Source of the DNA: Euperipatoides rowelli
Taxonomy: Eukaryota; Onychophora; Udeonychophora; Euonychophora; Peripatopsidae
Direction: 5' to 3' (one strand)
DNA length: 10,120 bases
NCBI GenBank assembly: GCA_003024985.2
Contig: PXIH01S0027640.1
Position numbers and translations under genes: made by a program. Under the pieces are notes generated by a model that saw only the letters and a list, made by a program, of their open reading frames with translations, was not told where the DNA came from and ran no database searches. Of this stretch, positions 1 to 8,039 are shown in pieces (position 1 is the stretch's first letter; every line of letters starts with the position of its first letter).

Positions 1-258
1 ATTATGATTAGAGATTTGAGTAGAAAGAAGATGAGAAAGTTTAATTATATGACAATGAGATTTATCACCATTTGTGAAATATAATTGACATGGTTCTGAT
101 GTTGTTGTTTTTTTATAAAAATGTAAAGGATATAATTTCTCACTATTCGTATGAAATGAAATAATGGTAACAGAAAAATTATTACACTTTTCAAATTTAG
201 GAATATCACTTACATGCCTAGGCAATTTAATATTATAAATTCTAGTAAGTGTACTTTT
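1..258 (-). CDS. Partial reading frame resembling the N-terminal part of a Polinton-type DNA polymerase
   Basis: Reading leftward from a TGA at 261..259, 86 codons run without a stop to the window edge, which is most unlikely by chance in DNA this rich in A+T. The middle contains EKLYPLHFYK, and the last third contains GDKSHCHIIKLSHLLSTQIS. I recognise this pattern (a YPL block, then KSH, an IK, and a leucine/serine-rich LSxLLSxQ block) as like the conserved segment upstream of the catalytic domain in Polinton/Maverick-type family B polymerase proteins; that assignment is from memory of the family, not a search. There is no start codon, so it is an internal exon, a 5'-truncated gene or a pseudogene fragment. 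It lies outside the palindromic element and on the opposite strand from the right-arm polymerase remnant, so it is a separate insertion or a host-captured gene. Catalytic residues would lie beyond the window. Confidence 0.5.
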
Positions 259-261
259 TCA

Positions 262-628
262 CAAATAATTAATAACAGTCAGAATGATATATAACTGAAA
301 GGAGATCTACTAGGATTGAATATTTAAAGAACTAATTTTATTTTTGTTTAAATTGTGCGTTTTTATCATTTCAATATTTGGGAAAGGAAATTAATGTTGG
401 TCCTTTTATAGGTTGACATTTATTCATACATCAAGTATTATTTATTTTCTTAAATACTAATGTTGTTCAAGATTATCTCCTCTAAAATTGAAGTGATTGA
501 AATGTTTACACCTTAAAAATCAGCACCAGGACAGATGACATTTTTTGACTTAAAATTTAATAGTTTTACATGATTATCTTGAGAAAATAAGTCAAACTAA
601 AATTCTCTTTAATGCTAGGATTTGAACT
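262..628. other. A+T-rich left flank with no clear gene
   Basis: No complete gene is visible here. On the minus strand, 596 to 453 is open for 47 sense codons apart from one TAA at 515..513, and it follows a TTTTAG that could be an acceptor. It reads partly like protein (residues such as SQDNHVKLLNFKSKNVICPG), so it may be a decayed exon linked to the 1..258 frame, although it is in a different phase. The stop and the short length make this weak. Nothing else is supported. Confidence 0.25.
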
Positions 629-634
629 CATAAC
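629..634. repeat. Left target-site duplication
   Basis: CATAAC lies directly before the first base of the left terminal repeat. It matches TATAAC directly after the right terminal repeat in five of six bases, in direct orientation. Beyond these six bases the flanks no longer match, either directly or inverted. A 6-bp duplication is the size described for Polintons. Confidence 0.6.
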
Positions 635-819
635 AGTAGATAATAACAGGCATTCTGGCCCCATCCGGGTCTTTTCAAATGGCGGCCGAATTTTTGAGTT
701 AGAAAATCCAAGATGGTGGCCGAAAGTGCATCATCAATGCCTATATATGGGCATATGACATCACATTATGATGCATAATGGGATGGATTATGATGCATGA
801 TGGGATAGAGTATTGATAG
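635..819. repeat. Left terminal inverted repeat, outer 185 bp
   Basis: It pairs with 8960..9145 in reverse complement with almost no net length difference (185 versus 186 bp). Shared blocks include AGTAGATAATAA, CAGGCATTCTGGC, GGGTCTTTTCAA, GAAAATCCAAGATGGTGGCC, a TGACATCA at 756..763 and GATGCATNATGGGATGG. The left copy keeps CpG in GGCGGCCGAA (681..690), where the right copy reads GGTGGCCAAA on the same strand sense. Confidence 0.85.
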
Positions 820-1130
820 TATTGATGGTCGGGAGTATCGATAATCAATAATCGATAGTCTCGATTATCGATAGTGTTGATAATCGATGATTCTGATGAA
901 TCTGGAATAGATTATGATGCATGCTGGATAGATGTTGATGCATGATGGGACATATGCCCCTCCCACTTCAAAAGTTTCTGGCACCATCCAGGTCTTTTCT
1001 AGGTGCATGATGGGAGTGATGATTAATGATGGGATAGAGTATTGCAAAGTGCATGCTTGGATAGAGTATTGCAAGGTGCATGTTGGGATAGAGTATCACA
1101 ATGTGCATGGTGGGATAGATGACTTTTTTT
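820..1130. repeat. Module A, left: CATGATGGGATAG short repeats
   Basis: Loose repeats of GATGCATGATGGGATAGA and GATAGAGTATTGCAARGTGCATG follow one another. An internal CACCATCCAGGTCTTTTCTAGG (986..1003 carries its core) is another copy of the terminal-end motif. Short open frames across this block (932..1132 plus, 1074..865 minus) only translate the repeats and their mirror copies in the right arm, so they are not genes. Matches 8515..8959. Confidence 0.8.
836..888. repeat. Left ATCGAT cluster with hairpin
   Basis: Four ATCGAT sites lie within 53 bases (836..843 and 866..873 are TATCGATA; the others are at 851..856 and 883..888). TATCGATAATC at 836..846 and GATTATCGATA at 863..873 form a perfect 11-bp inverted repeat with a 16-base loop. 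A matching cluster sits in the other arm at 8919..8958. Confidence 0.75.
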
Positions 1131-1615
1131 AAAAAAAATTCAGAAAATTAATGTGGGGAGTGATCACATGGAAGTGCTAGGGGGGAGCCAAAAAATATTG
1201 AAATTTTTTTGTAATGCTCCAATTGAGTTAAAAATTGAAATTTGTATTACCCTAGAGGTCTAGAATATGTATGTAAAAGGTCAAAGTCTTTGGTGGTCAC
1301 ATGGGGGTGCTTGGAGGGGGGGAGTCTCAAAAATAGATTTTTTTTAAAAAAATGCTCAGATTAAGTTTAATTTTAAAATTTGTGTTACCCTAGAGGTGTA
1401 TAATATGTATATAGAAGGTTAAGGTCCTAGATGATCACATGGAAGTTGTATTAGGGGTTCCAAAAATCAAAATTTTTAAAAATGCTCTGATTAAGCTGAG
1501 ATTTGAGATTACATATCTAGAATACATATGTATTCTAGACCCTAGCGGTCTAGAATACATATGTAAAAGGTTGTCCTAAGTGATCACATGGCGGTTCTAG
1601 GGGATCCAAAAATTG
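1131..1615. repeat. Module B, left: four units of 133-149 bp
   Basis: The boundary TCACATGG recurs at 1164, 1297, 1435 and 1584, mostly as TGATCACATGG. Each unit then has an A/T stretch, AATGCTC, a TACCCTAGAGGT or similar, and TATGTATGTAAAAGGT. The spacing changes because A/T runs vary. The inverted partner is 8040..8510. Confidence 0.8.
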
Positions 1616-1800
1616 AAAAATCATATTTTCTATTAAATTTCAAGACCCTTATGGATTTTTAAGCCTCTAATTAAAATCATAATTGATTTTTAAGGTCCTC
1701 AATAACATTTCAACCCAATTTTAACACCCTTATGTGTATGAGTAGATTTTTAAGCTCCCTCAATAACATTTCAATAACATGTTAAAATTCAGAAAATAAA
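1616..1800. repeat. Module C, left
   Basis: This short block contains two CTCAATAACATTTCAA motifs (1697 and 1759 regions), GATTTTTAAG repeats and CCCTTATG repeats. Its reverse complement is found at about 7885..8060 (TTATTGAAATGTTATTGA and GAGGCTTAAAA). No coding potential is seen. Confidence 0.7.
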
Positions 1801-2760
1801 AGAAAACTTAGACATTTTTCCTTGTATAATATTCATTTGGGTCTTTTTAAGATGCCTGACCATAAGTGACATCATGACATGTGCAGAACTAAGCGTGAAA
1901 AACTTAGACATTTTTCATGTTTTAGTCTTTCTCCTAGATGACTGAATGGAACTGACATCATATGTTAAAATCCACAAAATTCAAGATGGCTGACCAGAGG
2001 TGATGTCATGATGTGTAGAATGATGAGTGAAAAACTTACACATTTTCATGATTTTGAGAAATCCCTAGCTCCCAGATGTAAACTCATACTAAGCATTGAA
2101 AGATGCTTAACAATTAAAATTATTTTACTCATGCAAAAAAAAAATTTAAACTATGTATGTAAACATAAAATTTTATCAATAGCCTAAAAGCTGAACATTA
2201 TTATATTATAAGAATAACATATAATATCTGGAATATTGTGATACATGATGGCAGTGATAGTTTCTGCAAGTATCCGGAATTTTTTCCAAGATGACTGACT
2301 GGAAGTGACACTCGTAGAATAATACATGAAAAACTTAGACATTTTTTCTTGTTTTATGTTCATCTGTGTCTTTTTCAAGATGACTACTAATCAGGAGTGC
2401 CATCATCATATGTTAAAATTCAGAAAATCCAAGATGACTGTCCTGAAGTGACATCATCACATATGGAGAATAATGTGTGAAAAATATAGACATTCTTCCT
2501 ATTTTAGCACCATCTGGGTCTTTTCCAAAATGACTGAGTGGAAGTGATTTCATCACATGTGTAGAATAATGTGTGAAAAAGTTAGACTTTTTTTCTTATT
2601 TTATGTTCATCTGGGTCTTTACCAAGATGACTAATCGAGAGTGACATCATCATATTATGTTAAAATTCAGAAAATCCAAGATGACTGAGTGCAAGTGATG
2701 TCATGACATGTGTAGAACATGTGTGAAAAACTTACACATTTTCATGATTTTTCACGATGT
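1801..2760. repeat. Module D, left: AAGATGRCTG / TGACATCA array
   Basis: The units follow the pattern CATCTGGGTCTTTTYCAAGATG, then ACTGANTGGAAGTGACATCA, CACATGTGTAGAATAATGTG and TGAAAAACTTAGACATTTTT, of which about eight copies are seen. Two subtypes alternate: one begins with GGGTCTTTT, the other with CAGAAAATCCAAGATG; like members at 2436 and 2684 are 248 bp apart, suggesting a higher-order unit. TGACATCA or TGATGTCA occurs at 1867, 1953, 2001, 2449, 2642 and 2696. The open frame at 2378..2184 minus is only repeat sequence. Confidence 0.8.
2045..2170. repeat. Nested direct copy of the D/E boundary block, left arm
   Basis: The order GATGTAAACT, CTAAGCATTGAAAGATGCTTA, ATTAAAATTATTTTACTC, a poly-A run, then ACTATGTATGTAAAC recurs at about 2735..2855 in the same orientation. 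The same two-copy arrangement is present in the right arm (about 6700..6840 and 7490..7625), so the duplication happened before the palindrome formed. Confidence 0.7.
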
Positions 2761-2855
2761 AAATTGAGGCTAAGCATTGAAAGATACTTAATTAAAATTA
2801 TTTTACTCGTGCAAAAAAATTTTTTTTGACTATGTATGTAAACTTAAATTTTTAT
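2735..2855. repeat. Second copy of the D/E boundary block, left arm
   Basis: This is the direct partner of 2045..2170, about 690 bp further in. It carries AAGCATTGAAAGATACTTA, AATTATTTTACTCGTG and ACTATGTATGTAAAC in the same order. Confidence 0.7.
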
Positions 2856-2959
2856 TGGTGCTAAATATTTTAACTATAAACTTTATTCAAAGATAAAACA
2901 CATAAATTAAATATAGTTTTTTATTGAAGTTCTATAATAATATTATATGTGCTTCTTGA

Positions 2960-2965
2960 TTTATT
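2960..2965 (-). promoter_or_regulatory. AATAAA poly(A) signal after the left polymerase remnant
   Basis: TTTATT on the plus strand overlaps the remnant stop codon. A second AATAAA on the minus strand is at 2887..2882. Both are conserved in the right arm (6562..6567 and 6667..6672), which supports an original 3' untranslated region here. Confidence 0.4.
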
Positions 2966-3343
2966 CTACAGTTCTATAATGCCATAGGCAAAGCTTTCAC
3001 AACAAATGTCTGGAATGTACCTTATCATCATATGGGGAGAAACTGATTTTATTTACATATTCTGTATATAGCTGCTGTTGCATTTGTCTAATAAAAGTCA
3101 TGCTGGTCCGATAGTATACTTTAGAGAATAAACAATTTTTATAATCTTGGTGCTTCAAGTTATGCTTCACTACATTTTTTGAAATCCCCTTAGTGGTTTT
3201 CTTCTCCATGTTATCTCTTATGAACTGTACATTTTCAATCGGAATCCTGAAAATTATTTAATAATCTTAGAGTTCATTTCCTATCTTAAATTTGCATATA
3301 ACTTTTTTATTAACTTCTGAATATATGGTATCTCTTTTAGATT
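2961..3343 (-). pseudogene. Decayed C-terminal tail of a Polinton-type family B DNA polymerase, left copy
   Basis: The best open stretch is 3209 to 2997 (70 codons), with KNVVKHNLKHQDYKNCLF near the start and SPYDDK at 3038..3021. I recognise the lysine-rich block, the DYK..LF block and the SPYDDK ending as like the extreme C-terminus of Polinton-type protein-primed polymerases; this is memory of the family, not a search. The catalytic motifs are absent from the element. Comparison with the right copy shows single-base losses just after SPYDDK and again in the last few codons. Upstream of 3209 it shows indels and stops (for example near 3240..3290). The expected stop TAA is at 2963..2961. It points outward, toward the left terminus. 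It is not functional. Confidence 0.65.
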
Positions 3344-3462
3344 CCATATACATAGTCTAGTATGAAAATCCTTACAGTTTCAAACAGACATGGAGCAAAC
3401 ATGAATAATTATTTTTTTCATACATCTAATTTTTTAAAAGTTTAAATTAAATGCATTTTACT
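3344..3462. other. Spacer between polymerase remnant and core repeats, left
   Basis: This is A+T-rich sequence whose reverse complement is at 6095..6180 (shared CTGTAAGGATTTTCATACTAG). No stop-free frame is maintained in either copy. It may be further decayed polymerase coding sequence, but I cannot show that. Confidence 0.4.
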
Positions 3463-4657
3463 ATACTGTATTTAATAACTTTAGTTAAAAAAGTTTACAA
3501 GTAGAATTTACTATAATGTATAGTAACACTGTAGTAGAAAAAAGTTTGCAAGTAGAATTTACAGTACTGTATTTGATAACTCTAGTAAGAAAAAATTTCA
3601 CAAGTACAAAATACTGTCTACACTAATAGAAAAAAGTACACAAGTACAATTTACTATACTGTATTTGATAATTGTAGTAGAAAAAATCATAACAGTAGGA
3701 TAGACATCATCATATAATACTATACTTCATGTATTCTATGATGATGTCTAACTAACTCTGCACAAATGGAATAAAGTTAGGGAATACTAACTTTGTACTG
3801 TATATAAAAAAATTCACAAGTACATTTGACTATACTGTATATTATCACAATAACAAAAAAAGTTCACAAGTAGAGTTTAATGTACTATATATTAATGCAA
3901 TAACAGAAAATAATTTTACATTTCATGAATATGAAATTGATCATACTGCATTTTATAACTATACTAGAAAAAAATCTAAGTTCTTCACACATCTTATGAT
4001 GCCACTTCCAGTCAGCCATCTTGAAAAAGGTCTGGATGTACCTAAATAGGTAAAAATTTACAAGTCTCATTTTTTGTACTGTAGAGAAAAAATCATAAGT
4101 ATGAAACTGATCATACTGTATTTGATGAGTGTAATAAAATAGTTTACAAGTACTTTTTTAATTGTAGTGTATATTAATACTATAGTAGAAAAAAATTCAC
4201 AAGTACATTTTCTTATACTGTATTTTAAACCTGTAGTAGAAAAAAACTTTACAAGTATAAAACATATCATATGGTTTGTATACACTGTAACAGAAAAAAT
4301 CATGAATATGAAACTTATAGCGCATTTTATAACTAGTCGAAAAAATTCATGTACCGGTATATGAAACTTATACTGTATTTCATACCTCTATTAGAAAAAA
4401 AAATTCCAAATACAATTTACTGTACTATATTTAATAACTATAATAAAAAAAAATTAACGAGTATAAAACTGATCATACTATATTTTGATAACTATAGTCT
4501 AAAAAAAATTTCACAAGTACATTTCACTGTATTTGATAACAGTAGTAGAAAAAATTCACAAGTATATTTTTGTTATACTGTATTTTGATAAGTATAGTAG
4601 AAAAATATTTACAAGTATATTTTTCTTATATGGTACTGCATTTAATAACTAGTAGAA
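3463..4657. repeat. Module F, left core: degenerate 45-65-bp repeats
   Basis: Tandem units read roughly TACTGTATTTGATAACTATAG, TAGAAAAAA, TTCACAAGTACAATTTACTA. Spacing between TACTGTAT boxes varies because the A runs and the short linkers vary. One D-type unit sits inside at about 3985..4050, in the orientation opposite to the left D array. Open frames in this block (4070..3885, 4303..4067, 4167..4364, 4349..4588) translate only the repeats and overlap on both strands, so they are not genes. Confidence 0.8.
3690..3815. repeat. Island G, left: non-repetitive hairpin segment
   Basis: This interrupts the core repeats and occurs once per arm. TAGACATCATCATA (3701..3714) pairs perfectly with TATGATGATGTCTA (3737..3750); after one mismatch AATAC/GTATT extends the stem to a 10-base loop. 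A second hairpin, AAAGTTAG (3773..3780) with CTAACTTT (3787..3794), follows. Its partner in the other arm is 5727..5860. Confidence 0.7.
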
Positions 4658-4671
4658 AAAAATTCTACTAG
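4649..4671. repeat. Centre of the palindrome
   Basis: CTAGTAGAA (4649..4657) and TTCTACTAG (4663..4671) are separated by five As. Orientation of the core repeats switches exactly here. Pairing continues outward imperfectly (TTTAATAA against TATCAAATA), so the two arms join almost without a spacer. Confidence 0.8.
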
Positions 4672-6094
4672 AGGTATCAAATACAATATAAGTTTCATGG
4701 ACATGTTTTTTCTACTAGTTATAAAATATAGTATAAGTTTCATACTCATGAATTTTTATCTACTACAGTAATGTTATCAAATACAATACAAGAAAAATAT
4801 ACTTGTGCATTTTTTTCACTTTTAGGTACAACTGGGTCTTTTTTAAGATGACTACCTGGAAGTGACATCATAAGATGTGCAGAATGATGAGATAAAAACT
4901 TATAATTTTTTTTCACTTTAAGTTACATCCAGGTCTTTTTTCAAGATAGCTGATTGGAAGTGACATCATAGGATGTGCAGAATGATGCATGAAGAACTTA
5001 TATTTTTTTCTGTTTTAAGTACTTTTATTTTTATTTGTAGATTTTTCTCTACTACAGGTATCAAATACAGTAGAAGTTTCATACACATGAATTTTTTTCT
5101 TGTAGTTATTAAATACAGTATGATAAGTTTCATACTCACAATTTTTTGCTATTATAGTGTTAACATACCATGTGATAAGTTTTATACTTGTAAAGTTTTT
5201 TTTACTTTACGTATTAAATACAGTATAAAAATGTATTTGTGATTTTTTTTTCTCCTCTTGGAGAGGAAATTTATTTTAAAAAAAACCTATAGTATTAATA
5301 TACAGTTACACTACAATAAAAAATGTACTTGTAAACTTTTTTATTACAGTCATCAAATACAGTAAGTTCAGTTTAATACTTAATTTTTTTCTACTATAGT
5401 AATTAAATACAGTACAGTAAATTGTGTTTGTGAATTTTTTTTCTACTACAGCTATAAAATACAGTACTTGTGAATTTTTTTCTCTTTGAGATACATCCGG
5501 GCCTTTTTCAAGATGGCTGACTGGAAGTGGCATAATAAGATGCATGAAGAACTTAGATTTTTTTTCTAGTATAGTTATAAAATACAGTATGATCAGTTTC
5601 ATATTCATGAAATATAGTTGTGAAATTTTTTCTATTATAGCATTAATATACAGTACAGTAAATTCTACTTGTGAATTTTTTTGTGTTATTGTGCTACATA
5701 TAGTATAGTAAATTGTACTTGTGAACTTATATACAGTTTAAAGTTAGTACTCCCCTAACTTTATTCCACTTGTGCAGAATTAGTTGTCTCCTCACTTTTA
5801 CATGAAGTATAGTATTCTATAGTGATGTCTATCCTACTGTTATGATTTTTTCTACTACAATTATCAAATACAGTACAGTAAATTGTACTTGTATACTTTT
5901 TTCCTTTATAGTGTTAATATACAGTAAATTGTACTTGTGAAATTTTTTATGACTAGAGTTATCAAATACAGTACAGTAAATTCTACTTGTGAACTTTTTT
6001 CTACTATAGTGTTACTATACATTATAGTAAACTCTACTTGTGAACTTATTTAACTAAAGTTATCAAATACAGTATAGTAAAATGTATTTAATTT
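4663..6094. repeat. Module F, right core: inverted copy of the core repeats
   Basis: The units are the reverse complement of the left core (TACTTGTGAATTTTTTCTACTA, then GTTATCAAATACAGTA). D-type units occur at about 5487..5560, matching the left 3985..4050, and twice more at about 4810..5010 with no counterpart on the left. This accounts for much of the extra length of this arm. The open frames 4973..5242 plus and 5608..5306 minus lie over repeats and are not genes. Confidence 0.8.
5727..5860. repeat. Island G, right copy
   Basis: This is the reverse complement of 3690..3815. The short hairpin is kept exactly (AAAGTTAG 5740..5747 with CTAACTTT 5755..5762). The longer hairpin has decayed here: one arm has lost pairing bases compared with the left copy. 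Confidence 0.7.
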
Positions 6095-6180
6095 AGTTTT
6101 AAAAAGTTAGATACAAGAAAAAAATTAGATGCATGTTTGTTTGAATCTGTAAGGATTTTCATACTAGACTATGTATATGA

Positions 6181-6566
6181 AATCTAAAAGATCATACCCT
6201 ATACTCAGAAGTTAATAAAAATGTTATATGCAAATTTAAGGATGAAATGAACTCTGAGATTATTAAAGAGTATGTAGTAGTCCAATCCAAAATGTGCAGG
6301 TTCATAAGAGATAACATGGAGAAGAAAACCGCTAAGGAGATTTCAAAATATGTGGTGAATCTAAACTTGAAGCACCAGGATTATAAAAATAGTTTATTCT
6401 GTAAAGTATACTATCAGACCAGGATGGCTTTTATTAGATAAACGCATCAGAAGCTATATACTGAATATGTAAATATAATCAGTTATCCCCATATGATGAT
6501 AAGAGGTACATCCTGGACATTTGTTGTGAAAGCTTTGCCTATAGACATTATAGAACTGTAGAATAA
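6181..6566 (+). pseudogene. Decayed C-terminal tail of a Polinton-type family B DNA polymerase, right copy
   Basis: The frame is open from just after a TGA (6178..6180) to a TAA at 6439..6441, with ATG at 6247 giving 64 codons. Visible blocks include VICKFKDEMNSEIIKEYV upstream and around that ATG, then KHQDYKNSLFCKVYY. These resemble the C-terminal region of Polinton-type protein-primed polymerases (family knowledge, not a search). The TAA is a single-base difference from the left copy. A further length change near 6478..6485 puts the final segment, with SPYDDK at 6486..6503, in another frame that ends at TAA 6564..6566. No catalytic motif is present. It points outward to the right terminus, mirroring the left copy, and is better preserved at its 5' end. 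Confidence 0.68.
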
Positions 6567-6672
6567 ATCAAGAATATTTTTTACTTGTAATGTGTTAGCA
6601 CATATATTATTATAGAACTTTAATAAAAAAGTTTTTATATTTAATTTGTTATGTGTTTTATCTTTGAATAAA
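6562..6672 (+). promoter_or_regulatory. Poly(A)-signal region after the right polymerase remnant
   Basis: AATAAA occurs at 6562..6567 and 6667..6672, and both positions are conserved in the left arm. This suggests the original polymerase gene ended with its own 3' untranslated region toward the element terminus. Confidence 0.4.
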
Positions 6673-6699
6673 GTTTATAGTTAAAATATTTAGCACCAA

Positions 6700-7884
6700 T
6701 AAAAAATTTATGTTTACATACAAAGTTAATTTTTTTTTTGCAAGAGTAAAATAATTTTAGTTAAGTATCTTTAAAGGCTTAGCCTCAGTTTACATCCAGG
6801 TGCTGTGGGTTTCCTCAAAAATCACGAAAATGTCAAGTTTTTACACATTGTTCTACACATGTCATGACATCACTTGCACTCAGTCATCTTGGATTTTCTG
6901 AATTTTAACATATGATGATGTCACTCCCAATTACTCATCTTGGTAAAGACCCAGATGAACATAAAATAGGTAAAAAATGTCACTAAGTTTTTCACACATT
7001 ATTATATGCATGTGATGAAGTCATTTCCACTCAGTCATCTTGGAAAAACCCAGATGGCACTAAAACAGAAAACATGTCTAAGTTTTTCACACATTATTCT
7101 ACATATGTGATGATGTCATGGACAGTCATCTTCAATTTTCTGAATTTTAATATATGATGATGTCCCTCCTGATTAGTCATCTTGGAAAAGACCCGGATTA
7201 ATATAAAACAGGAAAAAATGTCTCAGTTTTTCATGCATTATTCTACACAAGATGACTGACACAAGTCACTTGAGTCATTCATCTTGGAAAAGACCCAGAT
7301 GGTGCTAAAACAGGAAAAAATGTTTAAGTTTTTCATGTATTATTCTATGGATGTGATGATGTCACTTCCAGTCAGTCATCTTGGAAAACACCCGGATGCT
7401 TGTAGAAACTATCACTCCCATCATGTATCATAATATTCCAGATAATAGAGGTTATTCTTAAAATATAATAATGTTCAGCTTTTAGTCTGAACATTATTTT
7501 TATTAATTTTAGTTTAAATTTTTTTTTGCATGAGTAAAATAATTTTAATTGTTAAGCAGCTTTCAAGGCTTAGTCTTAGTTTACATCCGGGAGCTAGGGC
7601 TTCTCAAAAATCATGAAAATATCTAAGTTTTTCACTCATCATTCTACACATGTCATGACATCACTTCTGATCAGCCATCTTGAATTTTGTGGATTTTATC
7701 ATTATGATGTTTGTTCCATTCAGTCATCTAGGAAAAGGACTGGTGGTGCTAAAACGTGAAAAAATGTCTAAGTTTTTCACACATCATTCTGCACAAGACA
7801 CTTGTCATGATGTCACTTCTGGTCAGACATCCTGAAAAGACCCGAATGAATATAAAACAACTAAAAATATCTAAGTTTTCTTTT
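6700..7884. repeat. Module D, right, with nested boundary blocks
   Basis: This is the inverted partner of 1801..2860. It contains repeated CTAAGTTTTTCACACATTATTC, GATGATGTCACTTCC, CAGTCATCTTGGAAAAGACC and CAGATGGTGCTAAAACAGG segments. The boundary block appears at about 6700..6840 and again at 7490..7625. TGACATCA/TGATGTCA sites recur, for example at 6865..6872 and 6916..6923. No gene is present. Confidence 0.8.
7467..7498. repeat. Right-arm-only perfect hairpin
   Basis: AATAATGTTCAG (7467..7478) and CTGAACATTATT (7487..7498) form a 12-bp perfect stem with an 8-base loop. The left arm has only one half of it (near 2190..2204), so the second half is a local change in the right arm. Confidence 0.7.
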
Positions 7885-8039
7885 ATTTTCTAAATTTTAA
7901 CATGTTATTGAAATGTTATTGAAGGGGCTTAAAAATCTATTCCTATACATAATGGTGCTAAAATTGGATTGAAATGTTATTGAGACTTTAAAAATCAATT
8001 ATGATTTTAATGAGAGGCTTAAAATTTCATAAGGGTCTT
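7885..8039. repeat. Module C, right
   Basis: This is the inverted copy of 1616..1800, with TTATTGAAATGTTATTGAA and two GGCTTAAAA motifs. No coding potential is seen. Confidence 0.65.

Noticed and set aside
932-1132. 66-codon plus-strand open frame in the left arm
   Set aside because: It translates only short CATGATGGGATAG-type repeats, has a mirror-image counterpart on the opposite strand, and shows no protein-like block.
3885-4588. Several 60-79-codon open frames in the left core, on both strands
   Set aside because: They overlap each other on opposite strands and repeat with the 45-65-bp DNA units; they arise from stop-poor tandem repeats.
4973-5608. 89- and 100-codon open frames in the right core
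   Set aside because: Both cover inverted copies of the same repeats plus D-type units, with no conserved protein motif and no counterpart frame in the left arm.
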